A stretch of DNA of 39,011 bases, from NCBI GenBank assembly GCA_017533485.1, contig JAFXIC010000043.1, positions 1 to 39,011 of the forward strand, read 5' to 3'. The stretch is from Oscillospiraceae bacterium (lineage in GTDB: Bacteria; Bacillota; Clostridia; Oscillospirales; Ruminococcaceae). This document shows, piece by piece, positions 13,931 through 21,276 of this stretch; the first letter of the stretch is position 1; each line of letters begins with the position of its first letter. Below the pieces are notes generated by a model. That model made no database searches, had not been told where the DNA came from, and saw only the letters and a list, made by a program, of their open reading frames with translations. The position numbers and the translations under genes were made by a program.

Positions 13931-14561
13931 AGGATTGATTATGATTTTGCTTGGGACAGTGCTGCTGCTTGCAGCAGTGTCCCTTGTCATTTACAATATT
14001 TCCGAGGACCGTAATGGCGGGAAATATGCACAGTCTGCATTGACGATTATGCTGGAGGAGATGCCGGAAACGCGGTATGCCACAACCACTGCAACAACTG
14101 CTTACAGTGAGGATCTGTTTGCGGAATATGAAACGACGACGACAACCACGATTGCGGATGATGTTGTGATGATTGAAGATCGTCCGTATATCGGAATGAT
14201 CGAAGTCCCGTCCCAGCAGATTCAGCTTCCGGTTTTACAGGACTGGAATAAAGAATTCCTGCAATATGCGCCATGCCGTTACAGCGGTTCGCCGAAAACG
14301 AATTCACTGGTGCTCGCGGGCCATAATTATACGAAGCATTTCGGAAAGCTGTTTTCTGTAAATGTCGGGGATCCGATTTACTTTACGGATGTCAATGGTC
14401 TGGTCTATCAATATGCGGTAACCTATGTCGAGGTACTGGAGGGCGGCGATATCGAAGGAATGCTCGACCAGGATATGAGTCGTTGGGATCTGACATTATT
14501 TACCTGTACGTTGAGCGGCCAGAGTCGTATGACAGTACGTGCCGAACGCGTGATGACATGA
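13920..14561 (+). CDS. Second sortase of the pilus locus (class D-like)
   Basis: 213 residues: short cytoplasmic start, one membrane helix (about 5-25), a spacer with Thr runs (residues 55-60 and 72-77), then a compact sortase domain. Catalytic residues are His135 (VLAGHNYTKHFG), Cys196 (TLFTCTLSG) and Arg203 (QSRMTVRAER). There is no C-terminal membrane helix, unlike class C. The size and the AGHN and TLFTCT motifs fit a class D-like or related anchoring enzyme; class B is less likely because its extra helices are missing. It probably attaches the finished pilus or the LPQTG basal pilin to the wall. The start at 13920 has AGGAG at 13911-13915 and overlaps the previous gene. Confidence 0.85.
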   Translation: MKNKGLIMILLGTVLLLAAVSLVIYNISEDRNGGKYAQSALTIMLEEMPETRYATTTATTAYSEDLFAEYETTTTTTIADDVVMIEDRPYIGMIEVPSQQIQLPVLQDWNKEFLQYAPCRYSGSPKTNSLVLAGHNYTKHFGKLFSVNVGDPIYFTDVNGLVYQYAVTYVEVLEGGDIEGMLDQDMSRWDLTLFTCTLSGQSRMTVRAERVMT

Positions 14562-14597
14562 GTATATCTCGGAAAATGACGAAAATACGAAATGAAA

Positions 14598-14629
14598 AGC
14601 CGTTTGTGAGAAATCACAGACGGCTTTTT
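14598..14629 (+). terminator. Rho-independent terminator of the pilus operon
   Basis: AGCCGTTTGTGA (14598-14609) pairs with TCACAGACGGCT (14614-14625), one G-U pair, GAAA loop, followed by a T-run. It shares 16 identical bases (ATCACAGACGGCTTTT) with the terminator at 171-200. Confidence 0.92.
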
Positions 14630-14670
14630 CCATGCGTTCGGGATTTTTTTGGAAAAATTCGGATTTTCTC

Positions 14671-14699
14671 TTGACAAGTGTTATATTATGTGCTATACT
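14671..14699 (+). promoter_or_regulatory. Promoter of the GntR-ABC-hydrolase operon
   Basis: TTGACA (14671-14676), 17-bp spacer, TATACT (14694-14699). The -10 box lies inside the operator palindrome, which suggests repression by steric block. Confidence 0.88.
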
Positions 14700-14723
14700 G
14701 TATATAACACGATATATACAGTA
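14678..14723. promoter_or_regulatory. Probable GntR/YtrA autoregulatory operator
   Basis: Two interlocked inverted repeats. TACTGTATATA (14696-14706) and TATATACAGTA (14713-14723) are perfect 11-bp arms with a 6-bp gap covering the -10 and start region. GTGTTATAT (14678-14686) and ATATAACAC (14702-14710) lie across the promoter core. The position next to a YtrA-type gene fits negative autoregulation. Confidence 0.75.
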
Positions 14724-14740
14724 TGTCGGAGGAGCGCTTC

Positions 14741-15112
14741 ATGAAAATAATAATCAAGAACAAATCGGAGCTGCCGATTTATGAACAGATCGAGCAGCAG
14801 ATGAAAAAACAGATTCTGGACGGCACACTCGCTGAGGATATACAGCTTCCATCTATCCGTCAGCTTGCACGAGACCTGAAAATCAGCGTCATCACTACCA
14901 CCAGAGTCTACAATGATCTCGCGGAAGAAGGATTTATTATCTCAGTCGCCGGAAAAGGCTATTTTGTGGCGTCAAGAAATAATGAATTGCTGCGTGAGCG
15001 GATGTTTTATGAGATGGAAGAAGGACTGGAGAAAGCTGTGAAAAGCGGTCGGGATGCCGGTCTGACGGATGATGAGATTCTTGCCGCATTAAAAAAATTC
15101 TTGGAGGTATGA
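14741..15112 (+). CDS. GntR-family repressor, YtrA subfamily
   Basis: 123 residues. An N-terminal winged helix (about 5-75) has the family pattern: LPIYEQIEQQMK, LPSIRQLARDLKIS, TTTRVYNDLAEEGFI and GKGYFV. It is followed by a short helical tail of about 45 residues instead of a large ligand domain, the mark of the YtrA subgroup. These proteins dimerise, bind palindromes at their own promoters and typically control ABC exporters induced by cell-envelope stress. The start at 14741 is preceded by GGAGGAG (14729-14735). The stop overlaps the first possible ATG of the ATPase gene, so translation is coupled. The inducer cannot be read from sequence. Confidence 0.92.
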   Translation: MKIIIKNKSELPIYEQIEQQMKKQILDGTLAEDIQLPSIRQLARDLKISVITTTRVYNDLAEEGFIISVAGKGYFVASRNNELLRERMFYEMEEGLEKAVKSGRDAGLTDDEILAALKKFLEV

Positions 15113-15114
15113 AT

Positions 15115-15999
15115 ATGGAAAACATTCTCGAAATCAACGGACTGCATAAGGCGTATGATGATTTTGCGCTGAGGGATGTCAGCTTTTCGCTGCCGAAGGG
15201 CTTTATCATGGGATTTGTCGGAGAAAACGGCTCCGGAAAAACAACAACAATTCGCTCGATTCTGAACATGGCGAAGATTGACAGCGGAAAAATCAGCGTA
15301 TTCGGGCTGGACAGCATAACGGATACGATTGAGATTAAGGAACGGCTGGGCGTGGTATTCGACAGCCTCTATCTCCCCGAACACCTCAATGCCAAGCAGA
15401 TCGAACAGCAGCTTTCTCCGTTCTATAAGGACTGGGACAGCAAGGAGTATTATCGTCGTCTGGAGGAATTCGAGCTTCCGTTAAAAAAGAAGGTCGGGGA
15501 TTTCTCGAAGGGCATGAAAATGAAGATGATGATTGCGATCGCGCTTTCCCATAAGGCAGAGCTGATCATTCTGGATGAGCCGACGAGCGGACTGGATCCG
15601 GTGGCACGTGACGAGCTGCTGGATATACTCGCGGAATATATTGAAAACGAGAACTGCGGCGTACTGTTCTCGACCCATATCACAGCGGATGTCGAGCGGA
15701 TTGCGGACTATGTAACGATTCTGCATAACGGAAAGGTCTGGTATACGGGTACAAAGGATGAACTGATTGAAAAATATGTTGTATTAAAGGGTGCGGAAGG
15801 GGATATTCCGGAAACACTGAAAGAGAAGCTGATCGGCTTCCATGCTTACCGCAACGGATTCGAGGCATTGATCGATCGGACTGAAATCGCAGATATTCCG
15901 GATGTGCTGGAATATGAAAAGGCGAGCATCGACGAGATACTGGTTTACATCGCAAAGGAGGATAAACATGAGAGACGTTCTAAGGATTGTGCGGTTTGA
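15115..15999 (+). CDS. ABC transporter ATPase
   Basis: 294 residues. Walker A GENGSGKT (36-43), ABC signature as FSKGM (130-134) in place of LSGGQ, Walker B LIILDEP (150-156) and switch His188 (FSTH). The C-terminal 75 residues are a regulatory extension of the kind seen in drug or bacteriocin-type exporters (DrrA/BcrA-like). It should drive the two permeases encoded next. ATG 15115 is preferred over 15109 because GGAGG at 15103-15107 is then 7 bases away. The gene overlaps the next reading frame by 32 bases. Confidence 0.92.
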   Translation: MENILEINGLHKAYDDFALRDVSFSLPKGFIMGFVGENGSGKTTTIRSILNMAKIDSGKISVFGLDSITDTIEIKERLGVVFDSLYLPEHLNAKQIEQQLSPFYKDWDSKEYYRRLEEFELPLKKKVGDFSKGMKMKMMIAIALSHKAELIILDEPTSGLDPVARDELLDILAEYIENENCGVLFSTHITADVERIADYVTILHNGKVWYTGTKDELIEKYVVLKGAEGDIPETLKEKLIGFHAYRNGFEALIDRTEIADIPDVLEYEKASIDEILVYIAKEDKHERRSKDCAV

Positions 16000-16684
16000 T
16001 TTTCTGACGGCAAAACCGCTCGGATTGCCGATTGTGCTGGTTGTATGGTTTCTCTGTACATTGTTTGCGATGTTTTTCTCGCCGATGATTGAAGCATACG
16101 GAATCTTTGCGGCGATGGGGCTTGTGATTCCGCTGCAGCGCGTCGCGGATAAGAGCGGACTGCATAAGCTTTACGGGGTTTTGCCGGTCAAGCGGAAAAA
16201 TATTACACGCGGAAGATTCTGCTATATTTTTCTGGTGCATATCATTTCGGAGTTGACAACGCTGGGGCTTGCGCTGGGTACGTTTCATCTGAAGCTCTAT
16301 CGGTTTCTTCCGAATCAGGAAGGCCGGATGGTGCAGATGATTGCACGCGGCTATTCGGATGATACGACATATATCGTTGCTGTGATTGGGTTCGCGCTGA
16401 TCTTCTGTCTGATTTTTACGTATATGGAAATGATGGGACAGATTTTCGGGCGTGAGAATGAAATGAAGATCATTCTCATTACGCTGGCTGTGGTGTCGGT
16501 CATACTGCTTGGATTTTTTATCCTCTCCGACCACGGCATCATTCCGATGTTAAAACTGCCGGTGTTCCCGACCGATCGGCCGGCGCAGATACGTCTTGTA
16601 CTGATACTGCATATTGTGTTGCTTGGGCTTTCCGTATTGTTCGGAGAAATTACCGCACATATACTTGCGAAGCGTGAACTGTAA
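15968..16684 (+). CDS. ABC-2 type transporter permease
   Basis: 238 residues with about six hydrophobic segments (near 20-38, 43-58, 92-110, 134-156, 168-188 and 208-228). The intracellular motif LPVKRKNITRGRF is typical of ABC-2 permeases of the ABC2_membrane_5 type, where it reads 'LPvsR..iv..Rf'. It starts at ATG 15968 after a perfect AAAGGAGG, inside the end of the ATPase gene, and is followed after 13 bases by a second permease of the same kind. The two probably form a heterodimeric exporter. The substrate is unknown; an antimicrobial peptide or envelope-acting compound would fit the YtrA regulator. Confidence 0.85.
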   Translation: MRDVLRIVRFDFLTAKPLGLPIVLVVWFLCTLFAMFFSPMIEAYGIFAAMGLVIPLQRVADKSGLHKLYGVLPVKRKNITRGRFCYIFLVHIISELTTLGLALGTFHLKLYRFLPNQEGRMVQMIARGYSDDTTYIVAVIGFALIFCLIFTYMEMMGQIFGRENEMKIILITLAVVSVILLGFFILSDHGIIPMLKLPVFPTDRPAQIRLVLILHIVLLGLSVLFGEITAHILAKREL

Positions 16685-16697
16685 GGAGGTGGATGAT

Positions 16698-17495
16698 ATG
16701 ACAGGTATGAATCGAAGAAGAATTCTGAATATCATCCGTATGGATCTGATGACGATGAACGGCGGGAAGAACGTCCTGAAAACAACGGCTGTGATTATGT
16801 TTGTGATCTGTGCTTTCATGGTATTCTTCTTGTCGCCGCTGGCTTCGATCTATGCGCCGCTGATGATGGGGGCATTCTTTGTTCCGATGCTGTTTCAGAA
16901 CGAACTGAAATACCATAGCGACAAGATGCCCTGTCTGCTGCCGATCTCACGAAAAGATCTGGTGCGGGCACGGTTTATTCTGGTGACTGCCGCATATTTG
17001 GGCGTCAGTATCCTATTCTACCTGCTGGTACTGCTCGCGGCAAAAATCAAGCTCTATTGCCTGCTGGGCGGAGAAGAATTCGATGTGATCGCGATATTTT
17101 TGGAGCTGAGCGGCGGGAAATTCACAGAGATCGGGCTGATCAATCTTTTTTATTTCGCCGGCTTTACATTCGGCTTTATGCTGGCGTCGGCTTCCCTCCG
17201 AAAGTATTTCAGGAATAAGGAGTCCATCAGCAATTCCATCTCGCTCAAGCTAATCACCAAAAATGATATTGTCGGACTGTGCTTTCTTTTGGTACTGTCG
17301 CTGCTGTTTGTACTGACGATCACCGATGTGCTGCCGTTGGCGAACATGCTGCCGCCGCTGATCCAGCTGATGGTGCAGCTCGCAGAGGTTGCGAACGGAT
17401 TCCTGATGCTTGCGGTACTGCTGACATGGTCGGTCTGTAATGTGCTTTATAAGTATGTATCTGCGCTGGTTGAATACGAGCGTAAGGATTTATAA
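16698..17495 (+). CDS. ABC-2 type transporter permease, second subunit
   Basis: 265 residues, about six membrane segments. It has the same coupling motif as its neighbour, LPISRKDLVRARF, near residue 80. It begins with a basic stretch and first helix (about 33-55) and ends with a strongly hydrophobic helix (about 225-250). The start at 16698 follows AAGGAGGTGG (16683-16692); a Met three codons later is also possible. It ends 16 bases before the serine hydrolase gene, so all five genes are likely one transcript. Confidence 0.85.
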   Translation: MTGMNRRRILNIIRMDLMTMNGGKNVLKTTAVIMFVICAFMVFFLSPLASIYAPLMMGAFFVPMLFQNELKYHSDKMPCLLPISRKDLVRARFILVTAAYLGVSILFYLLVLLAAKIKLYCLLGGEEFDVIAIFLELSGGKFTEIGLINLFYFAGFTFGFMLASASLRKYFRNKESISNSISLKLITKNDIVGLCFLLVLSLLFVLTITDVLPLANMLPPLIQLMVQLAEVANGFLMLAVLLTWSVCNVLYKYVSALVEYERKDL

Positions 17496-17511
17496 GAAAG
17501 AGGGTGAAGCT

Positions 17512-19380
17512 ATGAAAAAAATCGGGAAACGATTGACAGCAGCCGTTTGTGCGGTCTGGATGATGTCGGCGGCGATGCTGTCTTCGGCAAGCGCAGCAGA
17601 GGAATCGACGGAAAAGACATTCAAGCTTCCCTCCGGCGAAACGATGGAAACATTTCAGCATCGGATGACCGAGCTGACAACCATGAGTCCGGACGATTTT
17701 GCTTCGGCGTCATTCGGTATTTTCTGTGGGGATGAAGTTCTCGAGACGCAGTATCTCGGTTATACGAATATCGAGGAGAAAATTCCCGCGAGTGCGGAAA
17801 GCGTATATGAATGGGGCAGTATCTCCAAAACCTTTATCTGGGTCAGCGCACTCCAGCTCTGGGAACAGGGAAAGCTGGATCTGGAACGGGATATCCGGGA
17901 ATATCTTCCGGACGGTTTCTTCCGCCATCTTTCTTATGACGCGCCGATTACGATGATGCACCTGATGAATCATAACGCAGGCTGGCAGGAAACGACATAT
18001 CCGCTCGAAAAGACAAAGGAAGATGAGATTCTGTCGCTGCGCGAGGAGTTACAGGCATTGGAACCGGCACAGATTCATCGTCCCGGTGAAGTGGTGGCAT
18101 ATTCGAATTATGGTGCCGGCGTTGCAGGCTATGTGATCGAATGCGTCAGCGGTATGGACTACTGTACATATGTCCGCCGGAATATTTTCGAGCCGCTCGG
18201 CATGGAGCATACCGCGCTCAGCCCGACACACAGCGACAATGCGTTTGTAAAGCAGCAGCTCGGACAGCTGAAAAGCTATGAATGTCGGTTTGGTTCGCTG
18301 ATTGATCTCGGATATTGTGACGCTTATATTCCTGCCTATCCCGCAGGTGCGGCAGCCGGTACGCTGCAGGATCTGATGACCTATGCACAGGCGTTTGTGG
18401 ATGATGACGCACCGCTCTTCCGGAATCCGGAAACACAAAAGCGGCTCTTTACGGCAACCACAGTCTATGGTACTTCGGATATTCCCTGCTGTGCACATGG
18501 CTTTTTCTGTACGGAATATGCAGTGCGAACCTATGGTCACAGCGGCGCGACCAGTACTTGTCAGTCGAATATGATTTTTGATCTCGAATCGAAAACCGGC
18601 CTTGTCATTCTTGTGAATGAGCCGAGAGGAAACCGCTTTTTAGAGGATGTGCCGATGTATGTATTCGGAGAGCTTTCACCCGAACGCTATGCTTCGGCGG
18701 ATGCAAAGCCGATTACGGTGGATGGATATTATCTGATATCACGTTCGACCCATCGCGGAATGTTCAAATTCATCTCCTATCTCACGGCAGTCAATCTGGA
18801 TAGGATGGGGACGATAAAAGATCTCGGAAATGAGGTCTGGCAGCTTGAAATGCCGGATATGCTGGACCAAAAGAAGGATATGGTAGTGATTGTCGGTTCC
18901 AATACAAAGGCGGACGGAACACATAGTGTCATGCAGCCTTCGGTTGAATTGCTCAGAGATCCCTTTTATCTCTGGAAGCTTCTGCTGCTGACGGGATATA
19001 TCCTGCTAGGCGTCATTTCGGTATTTATGCTGCTGATCCGAAGAAAGCTGAAGAAGGCGGATCATTGGAAGATTTATGCCGGTTCGGGCTATATGACAGC
19101 GGCTCAGGTCATCCGACTGATATCGGTGCTGCTGTTTTTGAGCCTGTATATGTTTTACAGTATGGGTCATGGCGGTGTCAGGACTTCGGGTGTTGTGATC
19201 GGTATCGGACAGATGGTCTGTGGTGCAGCCTGCTGTGTCCTGACGGTATTATCCCTTCTTTCTCTGCGTACAAAGCAGGAAAAGGATCGGCTGTTCCGCT
19301 ATCTGTTCAGCGCAGGCTCAAATCTGGTCTGTGTCGGTGCAATCCTCTATTTTGAGATGTATCGGTTCTGGGGCTGCTGA
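17512..19380 (+). CDS. Membrane-anchored serine beta-lactamase/PBP4*-like hydrolase
   Basis: 622 residues. A signal peptide (1-29) precedes a beta-lactamase-class C fold: S-x-x-K as SISK (Ser103, Lys106), Y-x-N as YSN (197-199), and a third box HSG (343-345) in place of KTG. After about residue 400 come a linker domain and some four membrane helices in the last 150 residues. The architecture matches the family of D-aminopeptidase, esterase and PbpX-like proteins with C-terminal helices that are often linked to antimicrobial peptide resistance ABC genes. Hydrolytic activity is expected; beta-lactam hydrolysis is not assured. It is the last gene of the GntR operon and is closed by the terminator at 19405-19446. 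Confidence 0.88.
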   Translation: MKKIGKRLTAAVCAVWMMSAAMLSSASAAEESTEKTFKLPSGETMETFQHRMTELTTMSPDDFASASFGIFCGDEVLETQYLGYTNIEEKIPASAESVYEWGSISKTFIWVSALQLWEQGKLDLERDIREYLPDGFFRHLSYDAPITMMHLMNHNAGWQETTYPLEKTKEDEILSLREELQALEPAQIHRPGEVVAYSNYGAGVAGYVIECVSGMDYCTYVRRNIFEPLGMEHTALSPTHSDNAFVKQQLGQLKSYECRFGSLIDLGYCDAYIPAYPAGAAAGTLQDLMTYAQAFVDDDAPLFRNPETQKRLFTATTVYGTSDIPCCAHGFFCTEYAVRTYGHSGATSTCQSNMIFDLESKTGLVILVNEPRGNRFLEDVPMYVFGELSPERYASADAKPITVDGYYLISRSTHRGMFKFISYLTAVNLDRMGTIKDLGNEVWQLEMPDMLDQKKDMVVIVGSNTKADGTHSVMQPSVELLRDPFYLWKLLLLTGYILLGVISVFMLLIRRKLKKADHWKIYAGSGYMTAAQVIRLISVLLFLSLYMFYSMGHGGVRTSGVVIGIGQMVCGAACCVLTVLSLLSLRTKQEKDRLFRYLFSAGSNLVCVGAILYFEMYRFWGC

Positions 19381-19404
19381 GCAGCGGCTGGATCCGGATC
19401 CATA

Positions 19405-19446
19405 AAAAAGAATCGGCTGTGTCGGAAAACACAGTCGATTCTTTTG
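19405..19446. terminator. Bidirectional terminator between convergent genes
   Basis: AAAAGAATCGGCTGTGT (from 19407) pairs with ACACAGTCGATTCTTTT (to 19445), one G-U pair. A-rich and T-rich flanks give a T-run on both strands. It serves the hydrolase (plus) and the VanY-like gene (minus). Confidence 0.88.
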
Positions 19447-19457
19447 TTTGCAGTATG

Positions 19458-20498
19458 TTATTCGGTGACGGCAGCAGTCTTGGTTTCGCCGGTGGCGTAG
19501 GTCACGATAAAGCCGCCTGTGTTATCGCCGGAAATGGTATGTGCGATATCACTCGGCGCAGGAATTTCAACAATTCCGGCTTCATCCTCCGTTTCGGCAG
19601 TAACATAGAAGGTTTCATAGACCTGACCGAGATGGTCAGTAATCTGTAAGCGTTCGCCCTCATAGGAATAATTTCTGAGGAGCGTCAGGTATTCTTCGAG
19701 ACAAAGCCCGTTTTCGGTCATATAGACCGCATGGGGAATTCCGACATAGCGGAAATGCCACGGCTCGGCAGAAAACTTTGTCTGTTCGACCTTATCGGCA
19801 GGATAACGCTGGATAAAGCCATAGTCGGCACAATGTTCGGTCAGCCATGCATAATCGCCGGTTCCGTCAAATTCTGCCGCAACGCCATCGCTGTACAGAT
19901 TGATATCGAAGGCAAGACCGGTTTCGTGGTCGCTGTGGCCGGCAGCAGCCGTGCGGTCAGGGCTGTGATTGTCGGTGACGGAATCCTTGTCGTGCAGCTT
20001 TTTCTGTTCGGATTTTGTGCGGTATCCGCCGGTTACCTGAACATCTTCATGACCGGTCGCGTCGTAAAAGCCCTGCATCATATCGGAAAGCGCGGTTGCC
20101 GCGTGTTCGAGGAGTTTGATATCGGTGCTGCGGACAGAATAATGCGGATTTCGTTTTTCGTAAACTGAAACGAGTCCTTCGGAGAGATCCGAGGTTTCAT
20201 GTTCACGGTTGACGAGGATGAGGTCGCCTTTTGCAAGATCGGTGAGGAAGCGTGCCTCATAGGAGAAGATAATTTTATTTTCATCCGGAGCGGTTGTTTC
20301 GCTGGGGATGGGGATATCAACATCAGTGGTCTGCTGTTCCACGGAGGATTGGGGAACGGTAGGGAGCGGATTGATATTTCTTGCGATTCTGATTGCGCCG
20401 TATATGCCGAAGAGTACGAGGATAAAAAGGATGCCGCCTGCGATCACGCCCTTTGGAGATTTACGGAGTTCTTTACCGGATGAGCGATATTCAGCCAT
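19458..20498 (-). CDS. VanY-type D-alanyl-D-alanine carboxypeptidase (peptidase M15)
   Basis: 346 residues. One membrane helix (18-40) anchors a secreted domain. The zinc site is HSDHETGLAFD (His191, Asp198) and EPWHFRYVG (catalytic Glu245, zinc ligand His248), the two signatures of M15B peptidases that remove the terminal D-Ala of peptidoglycan stems. GGYRTKSEQ (157-165) is the usual N-side motif. Residues beyond about 285 form an extra C-terminal beta-rich piece. No VanS/VanR or ligase genes are nearby, so a general wall-trimming role is likelier than vancomycin resistance. The AAAGGAG ribosome site lies 30 bases before the start with a hairpin between them. No alternative start closer to the site is in frame. 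Confidence 0.9.
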   Translation of the reverse strand: MAEYRSSGKELRKSPKGVIAGGILFILVLFGIYGAIRIARNINPLPTVPQSSVEQQTTDVDIPIPSETTAPDENKIIFSYEARFLTDLAKGDLILVNREHETSDLSEGLVSVYEKRNPHYSVRSTDIKLLEHAATALSDMMQGFYDATGHEDVQVTGGYRTKSEQKKLHDKDSVTDNHSPDRTAAAGHSDHETGLAFDINLYSDGVAAEFDGTGDYAWLTEHCADYGFIQRYPADKVEQTKFSAEPWHFRYVGIPHAVYMTENGLCLEEYLTLLRNYSYEGERLQITDHLGQVYETFYVTAETEDEAGIVEIPAPSDIAHTISGDNTGGFIVTYATGETKTAAVTE

Positions 20499-20506
20499 AT
20501 TGATAT

Positions 20507-20535
20507 GCTCTGTATCAGTACAGAGCTTCTCCTTT
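20507..20535 (-). promoter_or_regulatory. Ribosome site separated from its start codon by a perfect hairpin
   Basis: On the minus strand AAAGGAG (20535-20529) is followed by GCTCTGTA-CTGA-TACAGAGC (20526-20507) and then, 8 bases on, ATG 20498. Linear spacing is 30 bases; with the hairpin folded out it is about 10, the normal value. Confidence 0.65.
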
Positions 20536-20580
20536 CTTTTCTGGAATCGCCGCGTGATTCCGCGGAAGATTACAGTAGAT

Positions 20581-20589
20581 ATTATAGCA
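20581..20589 (-). promoter_or_regulatory. Extended -10 promoter of the VanY-like gene
   Basis: The minus strand reads TGCTATAAT, an extended -10 element; the -35 region is a weak T-rich stretch. The predicted leader is about 75 bases and also holds overlapping GGAATC/GATTCC and CCGCG/CGCGG pairings at 20543-20565. Confidence 0.65.
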
Positions 20590-20689
20590 TAGCTTTTTCA
20601 AAAAAGAAAATAATTCGCGAAAGAATCGTTAACCTGAACAAAATTAGTGCGGAAAAAGAATGATTTTCAACAAACTTGCACGCAAAAAC

Positions 20690-20718
20690 TTGACAAAACC
20701 GGTGGAATATGGTAATCT
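20690..20718 (+). promoter_or_regulatory. Promoter of the zinc-ribbon micro-gene
   Basis: TTGACA (20690-20695), 17-bp spacer, TAATCT (20713-20718). Confidence 0.65.
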
Positions 20719-20776
20719 ATAAATATGAAAGTGTGTGCGGAATATCCCGTACAGAACGGATTTCGAGGTGAGTGCA

Positions 20777-20971
20777 ATGATTTGTCCAAACTGCGGAGAA
20801 GTATCGCAGTCAAAGCATAGCTTTTGTGTGGTCTGCGGTTCGGATTTGATATCAGAACCTTGTTGCGAAGCAGATGCCGGAAAGCCGAAATGCAGAATAC
20901 TGGAGAAGCTCCGGAAACCCCGTGGGAAACAAGCGACGGATACCCGAAGACAGAACCTGAAACATCTGTAA
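20777..20971 (+). CDS. Small zinc-ribbon protein, possibly frameshifted
   Basis: 64 residues starting MICPNCGEVSQSKHSFCVVCG: two C-x-x-C knuckles (Cys3/6 and 17/20) 10 residues apart, a classical zinc ribbon. After residue 26 the sequence becomes basic and non-descript. The +1-shifted frame over 20824-21030 reads as an acidic Pro/Thr/Glu linker (NTGEAPETPWET, TEPETSVS) of the kind that normally follows such ribbons. The gene may therefore be a frameshifted remnant of a longer zinc-ribbon protein, or a genuine micro-protein. The start has GAGGTG six bases upstream and a good promoter. Function unknown. Confidence 0.55.
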   Translation: MICPNCGEVSQSKHSFCVVCGSDLISEPCCEADAGKPKCRILEKLRKPRGKQATDTRRQNLKHL

Positions 20972-21070
20972 GTATCTGCCCTTCCGTGTCAGAAAGCCGC
21001 AGTTTTGTGTGTGCTGTGCTTTCTGCGTGACATACTACCGGATGGATTTCGCAAATGCGGGATTTGTCCC

Positions 21071-21112
21071 CCTGCCGCGGCTTGCAGCAATGCGCTGGGG
21101 CAGGCTTTTTTT
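21071..21112 (+). terminator. Probable terminator after the zinc-ribbon gene
   Basis: CCTGCC (21071-21076) pairs with GGCAGG (21099-21104) around a GC-rich loop, followed by C and seven T. The stem is short and the loop long. A run of eight C (21120-21127) follows. Confidence 0.6.
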
Positions 21113-21213
21113 ATCTTCTCCCCCCCCGAACCGGATTGTATGTTTCTCCAAAAACAAATCAGCGGAAACCGGAAAAATCATCACTTTGCACGGATGCAAT
21201 TTTGTTCGGAATG

Positions 21214-21222
21214 TGATATAAT
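21214..21222 (+). promoter_or_regulatory. Extended -10 promoter of mscL
   Basis: TG-A-TATAAT at 21214-21222 without a recognisable -35. The leader to the start codon is about 48 bases. Apart from this and the terminator, the 305 bases between the zinc-ribbon gene and mscL hold nothing I can name. Confidence 0.65.
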
Positions 21223-21276
21223 GAAAGACGGAAATTGCGCGGTAAACGCGTAATAAAGAGAAAGGATGTAATAATC

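Noticed and set aside
19458-20498. Vancomycin-resistance VanY
   Set aside because: The M15 motifs fit, but there are no vanRS, ligase or vanX genes nearby, so a resistance cassette is not supported.
21120-21127. Run of eight C as a possible phase-variation tract
   Set aside because: It is outside any gene, between a terminator and the mscL promoter, and not spaced to alter a promoter; probably neutral or an assembly-sensitive homopolymer.
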